This document shows, piece after piece, positions 45,314-53,600 of a stretch of DNA of 64,000 nucleotides. Position numbers and translations under genes: made by a program. Source of the DNA: Castellaniella sp049650445. GTDB taxonomy: Bacteria; Pseudomonadota; Gammaproteobacteria; Burkholderiales; Burkholderiaceae_B. The stretch lies in the NCBI RefSeq assembly GCF_049650445.1, contig NZ_JBASAD010000020.1:49770-113769 (forward strand), in the 5' to 3' direction. Numbering within the stretch: position 1 is the stretch's first letter; each line of letters opens with the position of its first letter. The notes beneath the pieces were generated by a model. The model was not told where the DNA came from. It saw nothing but the letters and a program-made list of their open reading frames with translations, and did no database searches.

Positions 45314-47545
45314 TCAGCCGGCCGCCGCTGCCCGGATCTGCGCCGCCGTCCCGGCCGGTGGCGCTTCCAGCGCCTTCATTTCATCCTCGATGCGCTGCGC
45401 GGCCTTGATCATCTGGCGCAAGGGGTAGGCGAGGGTGGCATAGTCGCCCTCGGTCTCGATGACCTTGGGGGGGGCGGCTGCCCGGCCCGCCAGCGCGTCC
45501 TGAGTGGCCGCCAGCGCTTGCCGGATGCCTTCGGGCTCGTCATCGAGCAAGGCCAGGTGCGGGATGACGGCGGCGACCTGCGAGGCCAGCGTATGGTTCT
45601 GGATCAGCAGGCGGTTCAGCTCGGGCACGTGGCGCTGGCGGCTGACGGGCTCGTCCATCATGCGGTAGAACGCGGCAGCGAAGTTGCTGAAGGCAATGTG
45701 CACGTGCTTGCGGGCCAGCCGCCAGCGCACGTCGGCTTCGCCGGGGTCAGGAGCATCGCGTGCGTCTGCCGTCCGCGCAGCACGCGCGGCGTGGACGAGA
45801 TCCAGGCCGGCTTGGAGGAAGGCTTCGTTGGCGGCGCGCAGTGCGCGGGCCAATTCGTCCAGGGTGTTGCGTTCCCAGGACGGCAGGATGTAGCTGCAGG
45901 TCAGTGCCAGGATGCTGCCGATCACGGTGTCCACCAGGCGTTCGCCCACAACCGCGTTGGAACCTGGCGCCAGAAAATGGAAGATCAGCAGCACGAACAG
46001 GGTGTTGAACACCGCCGACAGGGTGTAGTTCACCTGGACCAGGCTGTAGCCCAGGACACTGCAGGCCACCAGGATCAACAGGAAGATGTAGGGGTTGTGC
46101 ACGATGCTGAACAGCAGCAGCGACAGGCCGCAGCCAATCAGCGTTCCCATCAGGCGCCAGCCGTTGCGCTGGCGGGTCAGCGCGAAGCCTGGCTTCATGA
46201 TGATCAGCACCGTCAGGACGATCCAGTAGCCGTGGCCCGCCATGCCCGGATCGATCGTGCTGACCAGCGGGGTGTGGGCCAGCAACGCGCCCACCAGCAT
46301 GGCCAGCAGCGCTGCGACCGCCACGCGCAGCGCATAGCGGCAGTGCGCGGACTGGCGGTTCAGGTTGCGTGTCAGCAGGCCCGCACGCCATTTCTGTCGC
46401 GTCAGAAAGCGGTTCAAGGACTGGTTTGCGCGCAGTGGATTGGTCTGCGGCGGGAACGGGTTCACGGAATGGTCCGCCATCCGGTCGACCTGGTGGGTCA
46501 TGTTGCGCAGCCGGCGCAGCACCTGGACCAGCAGGGCGTAGAGCTCGGGGTCTGAATGTGGCATGCCGCCTTCGCGCAGTTGCTGCAGCTCGAATTCCAG
46601 GGCGCGCAGTTCGGCCTTGACGCTGTTGCGCACCCGGTGGCGGCGGTTGCGCGCCACGTTCAGGGCCAGACCGTCCACGTTGGCGGCGAGTTTGATCATG
46701 GCGTCGCGCACGAACAGCAGAATGTCGCTGTCGGGCAGCGCCCGTCGCAGCGTGGCATAGTCCGTGTGGGTCGCCACCATGCTGTCCAGCAGATTGATCA
46801 TGTCCACGAACAGGTTCAGCAGCCCCTGGCGCAGGCGGTCGGCGTGCGAGGCCGTGCCGCGCGGCTGTTCGCGCAGCACCATGTCGCGGGCGGCCTGGTG
46901 GGCCTCGGTCATGAGGGCCTGGCGGCGGATCAGGTGGCGGTAGCTGTCGTCCAGATCCAGGTGGATGTCGTAGAGGCGCGCCCGCGCGGCGATGTAGTCG
47001 GCCGTGGCGAACAGCGCCACGGACAGGGCCTGCTGTTCCTCGCGGTGCCACAGCAGCCGGTGGGCGGCGGCGCTGTAGAGCAGGTAGAAGGCCCCGCCCA
47101 GAAACGAAGTCAGCGTGTGTTGCAGCACGTCGGCCAGCGTCAGCGGCGTGCGCAGGGTCAGGGTCATGATCAGCAGGCAGGCAAAGCCCAGCAGGCCGCC
47201 GTGCTTGCCGTAGACCGTCAGCATTGAAAAGCCGAAGCACAGTGCGGGCACGAGCAGCCAGATGGCCAGGAGGTGGCTGGAGGCCAGGCCGGTCAGGGCC
47301 GTGGTGGCCGAACCCAGGCACAGGGCGGCGAACATGCCGTTGATGCCGTAGCGCCGGGGGCCGCCGGGCTGGTCCAGGATGGCTACGCAGGCGGCACCGA
47401 CCGCCGCCACGAAGCCGGCGGCGTGCCAGCCGAAGAAGCCCGACAGCACCAGCGCCGGCAACAGCACGCCTGTGGCCTGGCGCAGCCCGCCGAAGAAATA
47501 GTGGCTGTAGAAAAAGCGCTGCAACTGCGACGTGGGCAGAATCAT
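45314..47545 (-). CDS. FUSC-family inner-membrane protein (YccS/YhfK-like)
   Basis: This 743-residue protein has two blocks of about six membrane helices (near residues 15-150 and 385-510). Each is followed by a cytoplasmic helical domain, the layout of YccS-type FUSC proteins. Family motifs include YGINGMFAALCLGS and DPGMAGHGYWIVLTVLIIMKP. Some relatives, such as AaeB, export aromatic acids; no substrate can be named. The ATG at 47545 is preferred to 47638. It is divergent from the ilvI gene. Confidence 0.87.
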   Translation of the reverse strand: MILPTSQLQRFFYSHYFFGGLRQATGVLLPALVLSGFFGWHAAGFVAAVGAACVAILDQPGGPRRYGINGMFAALCLGSATTALTGLASSHLLAIWLLVPALCFGFSMLTVYGKHGGLLGFACLLIMTLTLRTPLTLADVLQHTLTSFLGGAFYLLYSAAAHRLLWHREEQQALSVALFATADYIAARARLYDIHLDLDDSYRHLIRRQALMTEAHQAARDMVLREQPRGTASHADRLRQGLLNLFVDMINLLDSMVATHTDYATLRRALPDSDILLFVRDAMIKLAANVDGLALNVARNRRHRVRNSVKAELRALEFELQQLREGGMPHSDPELYALLVQVLRRLRNMTHQVDRMADHSVNPFPPQTNPLRANQSLNRFLTRQKWRAGLLTRNLNRQSAHCRYALRVAVAALLAMLVGALLAHTPLVSTIDPGMAGHGYWIVLTVLIIMKPGFALTRQRNGWRLMGTLIGCGLSLLLFSIVHNPYIFLLILVACSVLGYSLVQVNYTLSAVFNTLFVLLIFHFLAPGSNAVVGERLVDTVIGSILALTCSYILPSWERNTLDELARALRAANEAFLQAGLDLVHAARAARTADARDAPDPGEADVRWRLARKHVHIAFSNFAAAFYRMMDEPVSRQRHVPELNRLLIQNHTLASQVAAVIPHLALLDDEPEGIRQALAATQDALAGRAAAPPKVIETEGDYATLAYPLRQMIKAAQRIEDEMKALEAPPAGTAAQIRAAAAG

Positions 47546-47972
47546 GCGGCCAGCATCCGGAGTGGTTGGCGAGGGCGATGGCGCCAGTATAGGGAATCTC
47601 GGGGTGAGTCCGCTCGGGATGGGGCCGCTTGCGGCCAATGTTGCAACGCGGTAAATTAGGCGCTTCGGTCGGCCCTATCGCGGTCGCCCGGCGTGGCGAG
47701 CACTCCCGGGTCACACACCCGGTTTTTTTCGTCTTCCGTTTTTTATGTCCCAGGATGTGTCACAAGCGCGGTCCGGGGCGTCCATTTCCCACCACATTGC
47801 GCCTGAGTGCGCGAGTGTCTGGTGCCAAGGGGTACAGACTGGTCCCGCAATGTGTCCGGGCAAAGCGATTCCGTGAATCGCCCAGCGTCGGATCATGTGG
47901 CGGATCGCCGGGACTGGCCCGGGCTGCCGACAGGCCGCTTGGTGTCCGACACAGGTCAAGAAAGGAATCATC
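47546..47972 (+). promoter_or_regulatory. leader of the ilvIHC operon with promoter and early terminator
   Basis: This 427-nt stretch has no gene. TTGCGG (47629-47634), 17 nt and TAAATT (47652-47657) form a promoter pointing to ilvI. About 40 nt after the expected start an intrinsic terminator stands at 47706-47729. Further on a GCGATTC/GAATCGC hairpin (about 47867-47884) is seen. A promoter followed by a terminator implies attenuation or a roughly 65-nt small RNA. No leader peptide rich in Ile, Leu or Val is visible between them. Confidence 0.55.
47706..47729 (+). terminator. intrinsic terminator inside the ilvI leader
   Basis: CCGGGT (47706-47711) pairs with ACCCGG (47717-47722) and seven Ts follow (47723-47729). 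It lies 244 nt before the ilvI start codon. Confidence 0.7.
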
Positions 47973-49694
47973 ATGGAACTCAATGGCGCCGACATCGTCG
48001 TGCGTTGTCTGATCGAGGAAGGCGTAGACCACGTGTTTGGCTACCCCGGCGGTGCCGTCCTCTACATCTACGACGCGATCTACAAGCAAGACACATTCCA
48101 GCACGTGCTCGTGCGGCACGAACAGGCGGCCGTCCACGCGGCTGATGCCTACTCCCGATCCTCCCACAAGACCGGCGTCTGCCTGGTGACCAGCGGTCCG
48201 GGCGTGACCAATGCCGTCACGGGCATCGCCACGGCCTACATGGACTCGATCCCGATGGTGATCATCAGCGGTCAGGTCCCCACGCACGCCATCGGCCAGG
48301 ACGCTTTCCAGGAATGCGACACGGTCGGCATCACCCGGCCCTGCGTCAAGCACAACTTCCTGGTGCGTGATGTCAAGGATCTGGCTGAAACCATGCGCCG
48401 CGCCTTCTACATCGCGCGCTCCGGCCGTCCCGGCCCGGTACTGGTGGACGTCCCCAAGGACGTCTCCGTGGCCATGTGCAAGTACACGCCGGCGCGCGGC
48501 CCGGTCCAGATGCGCTCCTACGCGCCGGTGACCAAGGGCCATCAGGGGCAGATCAAGAAAGCCGTGCAGATGCTGCTGGCCGCCGAGCGTCCCATGATCT
48601 ACGCCGGTGGCGGGGTCGTGCTGGCCGACGCCGCCGACGAACTGCGCAAGCTGGTCCGGCTGACCGGCGCCCCCTGCACCACGACCCTGATGGGCCTGGG
48701 CGCCTATCCGGGCACGGATGAGCGCTTTGTCGGCATGCCCGGCATGCACGGCACCTACGAAGCCAACATGGCGATGCAGAACTGCGACGTGCTGATCGGT
48801 ATCGGCGCGCGCTTCGACGATCGCGTCATCGGCAATCCCAAGCATTTCGCCCAGGTGCCGCGCAAGATCGTGCACGTGGACGTCGATCCGTCCTCGATCT
48901 CCAAGCGGGTGCGGGTCGACGTGCCTATCGTGGGCGACGTCAAGGACGTCCTGCAGGACCTGATCGGCCTGTACGCCCAGTCGATGGCAGAGCAGGGCTT
49001 GAGCGAACAGCGCCTGGACGCCTGGTGGAAGCAGATCGACACCTGGCGCGGCCGCAAATGCCTGGACTACGAAAACTCCGACACGGTCATCAAGCCGCAG
49101 TTCGTGGTGCAGAAGCTGTGGGAAGTCACGGGCGGCCAGGCCATCGTCACGTCAGACGTGGGCCAGCACCAGATGTGGGCGGCCCAGTACTATCCCTTCC
49201 CGGAGCCGCGCCGCTGGATCAATTCCGGCGGCCTGGGCACCATGGGCGTGGGCCTGCCCTACGCCATGGGGGTGCAGATGGCCAATCCGGACCGCGACGT
49301 CGCCGTCATCACCGGCGAGGGCTCGATCCAGATGAACATCCAGGAATTGTCCACCTGCAAGCAGTATCACCTGACGCCCAAGGTCCTGTGCCTGAACAAC
49401 CGCTACCTGGGCATGGTGCGCCAGTGGCAGCAGATCGAATACGGTTCGCGCTATTCCGAATCCTACGTCGACGCCCTGCCGGATTTCGTCAAGCTGGTCG
49501 AGAGCTATGGCCATGTCGGCATGCGCATCGACAAGCCGGCCGACGTCGAGCCCGCCCTGCGCGAGGCATTCACGAAATACAAGGACCGTCTGGTGTTCAT
49601 GGATTTCATCACTGATCAGACCGAAAACGTCTGGCCCATGGTGAAGGCAGGCCGCGGCCTGACCGAGATGCTGCTGGGTTCCGAGGATCTGTGA
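47973..49694 (+). CDS. ilvI: acetolactate synthase large subunit
   Basis: This 573-residue ThDP enzyme condenses pyruvate with pyruvate or 2-oxobutyrate in Val/Leu/Ile synthesis. The catalytic Glu is in VRHEQAAVHAADAY, FAD region and C-terminal ThDP motif GEGSIQMN...LNNRYLGMVRQW are clear. GEG replaces the more usual GDG, a variant I also recall from other proteobacterial homologues. The ATG at 47973 follows GAAAGGA. The upstream frame to 47895 is leader DNA. Confidence 0.94.
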   Translation: MELNGADIVVRCLIEEGVDHVFGYPGGAVLYIYDAIYKQDTFQHVLVRHEQAAVHAADAYSRSSHKTGVCLVTSGPGVTNAVTGIATAYMDSIPMVIISGQVPTHAIGQDAFQECDTVGITRPCVKHNFLVRDVKDLAETMRRAFYIARSGRPGPVLVDVPKDVSVAMCKYTPARGPVQMRSYAPVTKGHQGQIKKAVQMLLAAERPMIYAGGGVVLADAADELRKLVRLTGAPCTTTLMGLGAYPGTDERFVGMPGMHGTYEANMAMQNCDVLIGIGARFDDRVIGNPKHFAQVPRKIVHVDVDPSSISKRVRVDVPIVGDVKDVLQDLIGLYAQSMAEQGLSEQRLDAWWKQIDTWRGRKCLDYENSDTVIKPQFVVQKLWEVTGGQAIVTSDVGQHQMWAAQYYPFPEPRRWINSGGLGTMGVGLPYAMGVQMANPDRDVAVITGEGSIQMNIQELSTCKQYHLTPKVLCLNNRYLGMVRQWQQIEYGSRYSESYVDALPDFVKLVESYGHVGMRIDKPADVEPALREAFTKYKDRLVFMDFITDQTENVWPMVKAGRGLTEMLLGSEDL

Positions 49695-49706
49695 GGGGAT
49701 AAGACC

Positions 49707-50198
49707 ATGAAACACGTGATTTCCATTTTGCTGGAAAACGAACCCGGCGCCCTGTCGCGCGTGGTGGGGCTGTTTTCGGCGCGCGGCTACAACATCGAAA
49801 CCTTGACCGTTGCGCCCACCGAAGACGCCACGCTGTCGCGCATGACCATCGTCACGGTCGGTTCCGACGAGATCATCGAACAGATCACCAAGCACCTGAA
49901 CCGTCTGGTGGACGTGGTCAAGGTCGTCGATCTGTCCGAAGGCCCCCACGTCGAACGCGAACTGATGCTGATCAAGGTCCGCGCGGTCGGCAAGGAACGC
50001 GAGGAAATGAAGCGCATGGCGGAAATCTTTCGCGGGCGCATCATCGACGTCACCGACAAGACCTACACCATCGAACTGACCGGGGTGCAGGACAAGATCG
50101 CCGCCTTCATCGGGGCACTGGACCGCAGCGCCATCCTGGAAACGGTCCGCACCGGCGTCTCCGGCGTGGGGCGCGGCGAACGCGTACTGAAGCTTTAA
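49707..50198 (+). CDS. ilvH: acetolactate synthase small regulatory subunit
   Basis: This 163-residue regulatory subunit begins with an ACT domain (HVISILLENEPGALSRVVGLFSARGYNI, IETLTVAPTED) and ends with the ALS_ss_C domain (FRGRIIDVTDKTYTIELTG). It binds valine and confers feedback inhibition on the large subunit, whose gene ends 12 bp upstream. Confidence 0.95.
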   Translation: MKHVISILLENEPGALSRVVGLFSARGYNIETLTVAPTEDATLSRMTIVTVGSDEIIEQITKHLNRLVDVVKVVDLSEGPHVERELMLIKVRAVGKEREEMKRMAEIFRGRIIDVTDKTYTIELTGVQDKIAAFIGALDRSAILETVRTGVSGVGRGERVLKL

Positions 50199-50207
50199 AT
50201 CTTCCCG

Positions 50208-50233
50208 CGGGCGTCCTGCTGTACGGACGCCCG
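50208..50233 (+). terminator. hairpin between ilvH and ilvC
   Basis: CGGGCGTCC (50208-50216) pairs perfectly with GGACGCCCG (50225-50233). There is no T-run, so it may stabilise or process the transcript rather than end it. Confidence 0.4.
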
Positions 50234-50280
50234 ATCGTACCCAACCTCTCTCTTCAGAATAAAGAATCGGAGTATCCAAC

Positions 50281-51297
50281 ATGAAAGTTTTCTACGATAA
50301 AGACTGCGACCTGTCCCTGATCAAGGGCAAGACCGTCGCCATCATCGGTTATGGTTCCCAGGGCCACGCGCACGCGCAGAACCTGCATGATTCCGGCGTC
50401 AAGGTCGTCGTCGGCCTGCGCAAGGACGGCGCCTCCTGGAAGAAGGCCGAGAACGCCGGCCTGACCGTCCAGGAAGTCGCCCAGGCCGTCAAGAGCGCCG
50501 ATCTGGTCATGATGCTGCTGCCCGACGAGAACATCGCCCAGGTCTACCGCAGCGAAGTCGCCGCCAACCTGAAGGCGGGCGCCGCGCTGGCCTTCGCCCA
50601 CGGCTTCAACGTGCACTACGGCCAGGTCGTGCCGCGCGCCGACGTGGACGTCATCATGATCGCCCCCAAGGCCCCGGGCCACACCGTGCGCAACACGTAC
50701 CGCCAGGGCGGCGGCGTGCCCCACCTGGTGGCCGTGCACCAGGACGTCTCGGGCAAGGCCCGCGACCTGGCCCTGTCCTATGCCATGGCCAACGGCGGCG
50801 GCCGTGCCGGCATCATCGAGACCAACTTCCGCGAAGAGACCGAAACCGACCTGTTCGGCGAACAGGCCGTGCTGTGCGGCGGTACCGTCGAACTGATCAA
50901 GGCTGGTTTTGAAACCCTGGTCGACGCGGGCTACGCGCCGGAAATGGCCTACTTCGAGTGCCTGCACGAACTGAAGCTGATCGTGGACCTGATCTACGAA
51001 GGCGGCATCGCCAACATGAACTACTCGATCTCCAATAACGCGGAATACGGCGAATACGTCACTGGCCCGCGCGTGGTGACCGACGAAACCCGTGCCGCGA
51101 TGCGCCAGTGCCTGGCCGACATCCAGTCCGGCGTCTACGCCAAGAACTTCATCCTGGAAAATGCCGCCGGCGCTCCGGAACTGACCTCGCGCCGCCGCCT
51201 GAACGCGGAATCGCAGATCGAACAGGTCGGCTCCAAGCTGCGCGCCATGATGCCCTGGATCGCCGCCAACAAGCTGGTGGACCAGACCAAGAACTGA
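50281..51297 (+). CDS. ilvC: ketol-acid reductoisomerase, class I
   Basis: This 338-residue NADPH enzyme isomerises and reduces acetolactate. The cofactor motif is IIGYGSQGHAHAQNLHDSG, and the Mg-binding Asp/Glu sit in FREETETDLFGEQAVLCGG and YFECLHELKLIVDLIYEGG. The length and start (MKVFYDKDCDLSLIKGK) are standard for the short class I enzyme. It follows ilvH in the usual ilvIHC order and has its own terminator at 51316. Confidence 0.96.
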   Translation: MKVFYDKDCDLSLIKGKTVAIIGYGSQGHAHAQNLHDSGVKVVVGLRKDGASWKKAENAGLTVQEVAQAVKSADLVMMLLPDENIAQVYRSEVAANLKAGAALAFAHGFNVHYGQVVPRADVDVIMIAPKAPGHTVRNTYRQGGGVPHLVAVHQDVSGKARDLALSYAMANGGGRAGIIETNFREETETDLFGEQAVLCGGTVELIKAGFETLVDAGYAPEMAYFECLHELKLIVDLIYEGGIANMNYSISNNAEYGEYVTGPRVVTDETRAAMRQCLADIQSGVYAKNFILENAAGAPELTSRRRLNAESQIEQVGSKLRAMMPWIAANKLVDQTKN

Positions 51298-51315
51298 TCC
51301 GCGCCTTGAAGTGGA

Positions 51316-51352
51316 CAGCCGGAAATCCCGATGGGATGCCGGCTGTTTTTTT
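51316..51352 (+). terminator. intrinsic terminator of ilvC
   Basis: CAGCCGG (51316-51322) pairs with CCGGCTG (51339-51345), ATCCC/GGGAT extends the stem inward, and seven Ts follow (51346-51352). Confidence 0.85.
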
Positions 51353-51525
51353 GTCGCCGGGCCGCCCCAAGACAAAACGCGCCCCTCGGGGGATAAGCCC
51401 GGACACGGGACAGTCCCAGTGGACTGTTTCGTGCCTGGCGCATCCAAGCGGCTTGCAAGCCGCGCGGTGGATGCAAGCAGGTGTAAGCCTGTGCAGCGTG
51501 GGGGGGGCTTTTTTTGGGTTATCCT
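51353..51525 (+). repeat. dispersed structured intergenic element, copy 2
   Basis: This copy shares long blocks with 8590-8755. It has a CCCC/GGGG hairpin (51382-51391), the long stem-loop (51404-51433; arms CACGGGACAGTCC and GGACTGTTTCGTG, fully paired with two G-U pairs) and the second stem-loop (51441-51473; outer CATCC/GGATG, inner GCGGC/GCCGC). The AAGCAGG...GCAGCGTGGG...CTTTTTTT block comes last here. The unit lies between the ilvC terminator and psd. Confidence 0.8.
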
Positions 51526-51535
51526 TGCGCCTATC

Positions 51536-52219
51536 ATGAAAATCCCACCTTATCCCCACCCCCTGATCGCCCGCGAAGGCTGGCCCATCCTGGCCGGTGC
51601 GCTGGTTGTTTCCCTGCTGGTGGCCTGGTGGTCGCCGTGGGCCTCCATCCCGTTCTGGGTGTTCACGCTGTTCGCCCTGCAGTTCTTCCGTGACCCCGCG
51701 CGCGAGGCGCCGGAAGGCGACGGCCTGGTGCTGTGTCCGGCCGACGGCCGCATCGTCTGCGTCGAGGACGCGGCCGACCCCTATGCGGGCGGGCGTCCGT
51801 CGCTGAAGATCAGCGTCTTCATGAACGTCTTCAACGTGCACTCGAACCGCGCTCCCGTGGACGGCGAGGTGCAGTCGATCGAATACTTCCCCGGCAAGTT
51901 CTTCAACGCGGCGCTGGACAAGGCCTCGCTGGAAAACGAGCGCAACGCCATGGTGCTGCGCACGGCAGACGGGCAGACGGTCACGGCCGTCCAGGTCGCC
52001 GGATTGGTGGCCAAGCGCATCCTGTGCCACGCCCAGGCCGGACAGGCCCTGTACGCGGGGCAGCGCTACGGCTTCATCCGCTTCGGATCGCGGGTGGACG
52101 TATACTTGCCCGTAGGGACACGTCCCAGGGTCGCCCTGGGCGACAAGGTCAAGGCCACCCGCACGGTCCTGGCCGAACTGCCTGTCGCGTCGCCTCGCGA
52201 TGATGCTTCCGCAGCCTGA
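51536..52219 (+). CDS. psd: phosphatidylserine decarboxylase proenzyme
   Basis: This 227-residue pyruvoyl enzyme makes phosphatidylethanolamine. An N-terminal membrane segment (WPILAGALVVSLLVAWW) is followed by FFRDPAREAPEGDGLVLCPADGRI, SVFMNVFNVHSNRAPVDGEV (metal/His region) and the self-cleavage site in RFGSRVDVYLP, where Ser becomes pyruvate. The short PSD-A type fits betaproteobacteria. An open frame continues upstream to 51311 but only through the repeat element, so the ATG at 51536 is used. pssA follows 38 bp on. Confidence 0.93.
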   Translation: MKIPPYPHPLIAREGWPILAGALVVSLLVAWWSPWASIPFWVFTLFALQFFRDPAREAPEGDGLVLCPADGRIVCVEDAADPYAGGRPSLKISVFMNVFNVHSNRAPVDGEVQSIEYFPGKFFNAALDKASLENERNAMVLRTADGQTVTAVQVAGLVAKRILCHAQAGQALYAGQRYGFIRFGSRVDVYLPVGTRPRVALGDKVKATRTVLAELPVASPRDDASAA

Positions 52220-52257
52220 TCCGCACTTGATGCAACGCACTAGATCCAATACGCCTG

Positions 52258-53043
52258 ATGCCTGACGAACCGCAGCGCCGTCGCAGCATTTATCTGCTGC
52301 CCAACGCTTTCACCACCGCCAATCTGTTCGCCGGTTTCTACGCCGTCGTGCAGTCCATGAACCAGCACTTCGAAGTGGCGGCCATTGCCATCTTCCTGGC
52401 GATGGTGTTCGACAGCATGGACGGGCGCGTGGCCCGGCTGACCAATACCCAGTCCGCCTTCGGCGAGCAGTACGACTCTCTGGCCGACATGATCTCCTTC
52501 GGCATGGCGCCCGCGCTGGTGATGTACGAATGGTCGCTGCAGGATCTGGGACGCTGGGGCTGGCTGGCCGCCTTCGTCTATGTGGTGGGGGCCGCTCTGC
52601 GCCTGGCGCGTTTCAATGCCAATATCGGCAAGGTCGACAAGCAATACTTCCAGGGTCTGCCCAGCCCGGCGGCGGCCGCCCTGATCGCCGGTTTCGTCTG
52701 GCTGTCGGTGGACAACAAACTGTCCCTGTCCGATGGCATCATCGCCTGGGTCGCCTTCGGAACGACGATTTACGCCGGCGTGGCCATGGTGTCCAACGCA
52801 CCGTTTTTCAGCGGCAAATCCTTTGCGCTGGGCCGCAGTGTGCCGTTCTGGGTCATGCTGGTGGTGGTGGCGGCTTTCGTCTTCGTGTCCAGCGATCCGC
52901 CGGTGGTGCTGTTCATGCTGTTCGTGGTCTACAGCCTGTCGGGTTGGGTGCTGTGGGTCTGGCGCGTGCGCCGGGCGCGCCGCCTGGGGCAGCGCATGCG
53001 GGGCGCCGACAGCGATGACGATGCCGGAGAAGGACAGCCCTGA
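52258..53043 (+). CDS. pssA: CDP-diacylglycerol-serine O-phosphatidyltransferase
   Basis: This 261-residue membrane enzyme makes phosphatidylserine, the substrate of the upstream decarboxylase. The CDP-alcohol phosphotransferase motif DGRVARLTNTQSAFGEQYDSLAD has the D-G-x2-A-R-x8-G-x3-D-x3-D spacing. About eight hydrophobic segments surround it and the C-terminus is basic then acidic. With psd it forms a two-step pathway to phosphatidylethanolamine. Confidence 0.94.
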   Translation: MPDEPQRRRSIYLLPNAFTTANLFAGFYAVVQSMNQHFEVAAIAIFLAMVFDSMDGRVARLTNTQSAFGEQYDSLADMISFGMAPALVMYEWSLQDLGRWGWLAAFVYVVGAALRLARFNANIGKVDKQYFQGLPSPAAAALIAGFVWLSVDNKLSLSDGIIAWVAFGTTIYAGVAMVSNAPFFSGKSFALGRSVPFWVMLVVVAAFVFVSSDPPVVLFMLFVVYSLSGWVLWVWRVRRARRLGQRMRGADSDDDAGEGQP

Positions 53044-53079
53044 TCGGGGCGCGGTCGCGCATTGTCGGCCGTAATCCGC

Positions 53080-53115
53080 TATAATCTTTCCGCGCCACGT
53101 TTTGCGTGGCGTTTT
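53080..53115 (+). promoter_or_regulatory. rpsO promoter -10 and leader hairpin
   Basis: TATAAT at 53080-53085 is a consensus -10, but no good -35 is seen. Downstream CGCCACG (53093-53099) pairs with CGTGGCG (53105-53111) followed by TTTT. This could terminate pssA transcripts or act in the rpsO leader, where S15 is known to autoregulate in other bacteria. Confidence 0.5.
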
Positions 53116-53172
53116 CATTTCATCTCACGGCAGCGCGCCTCGGTGCTGCCGCTTGTCCACTGAGGAATAAAA

Positions 53173-53442
53173 ATGTCTGTTGCAGATATCGTCAAATCCG
53201 ACATCGTCGCGCAATTCCAGCGCGCCGCCAGCGACACCGGTTCTCCTGAAGTCCAGGTCGCCCTGCTTACGGCCCGCATCAATGAACTGACCGGCCACTT
53301 CAAGACCCACAAGAAAGACCACCACTCGCGTCGCGGCCTGCTGCGCATGGTCAGCCGCCGCCGCAAGCTGCTGGACTACCTGAAGGGCCGTAACCCCGAT
53401 TCGTACCGCGCGCTGATCGAAAAACTCGGCCTGCGCAAGTAA
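53173..53442 (+). CDS. rpsO: 30S ribosomal protein S15
   Basis: This 89-residue protein has four helices and binds the central domain of 16S rRNA. DTGSPEVQVALLTARINELTGHFK and KKDHHSRRGLLRMVSRRRKLLDYL are the family signature. It stands in the standard rpsO-pnp order. Confidence 0.97.
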   Translation: MSVADIVKSDIVAQFQRAASDTGSPEVQVALLTARINELTGHFKTHKKDHHSRRGLLRMVSRRRKLLDYLKGRNPDSYRALIEKLGLRK

Positions 53443-53470
53443 TGCCCGGGGGCTTTGCTCCCTCTGCACG

Positions 53471-53515
53471 AGCCGTGTACGCTGCATCGTTTCAGGCAGC
53501 GTGCGCGGCTTTTTG
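53471..53515 (+). terminator. intrinsic terminator between rpsO and pnp
   Basis: The arm from AGCCG (53471) through ACGCTGC pairs with GCAGCGT through CGGCT (53510), followed by TTTTT. It probably separates rpsO from pnp partially. Confidence 0.7.
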
Positions 53516-53600
53516 TCATGGGTCGCCGCAATCGGCCCCGCCTCTGGTGGGCGGGTCGCGGGCAAGAGCCCCGCAGGCGTCCCTTTTATAGGATCAGAAA

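Noticed and set aside
47618..47653. possible 11-residue ilvI leader peptide (MGPLAANVATR)
   Set aside because: It is not enriched in Ile, Leu or Val codons and overlaps the presumed promoter.
51311..51535. 75-codon N-terminal extension of psd
   Set aside because: It translates the dispersed structured repeat and the ilvC terminator; the family start is at 51536.
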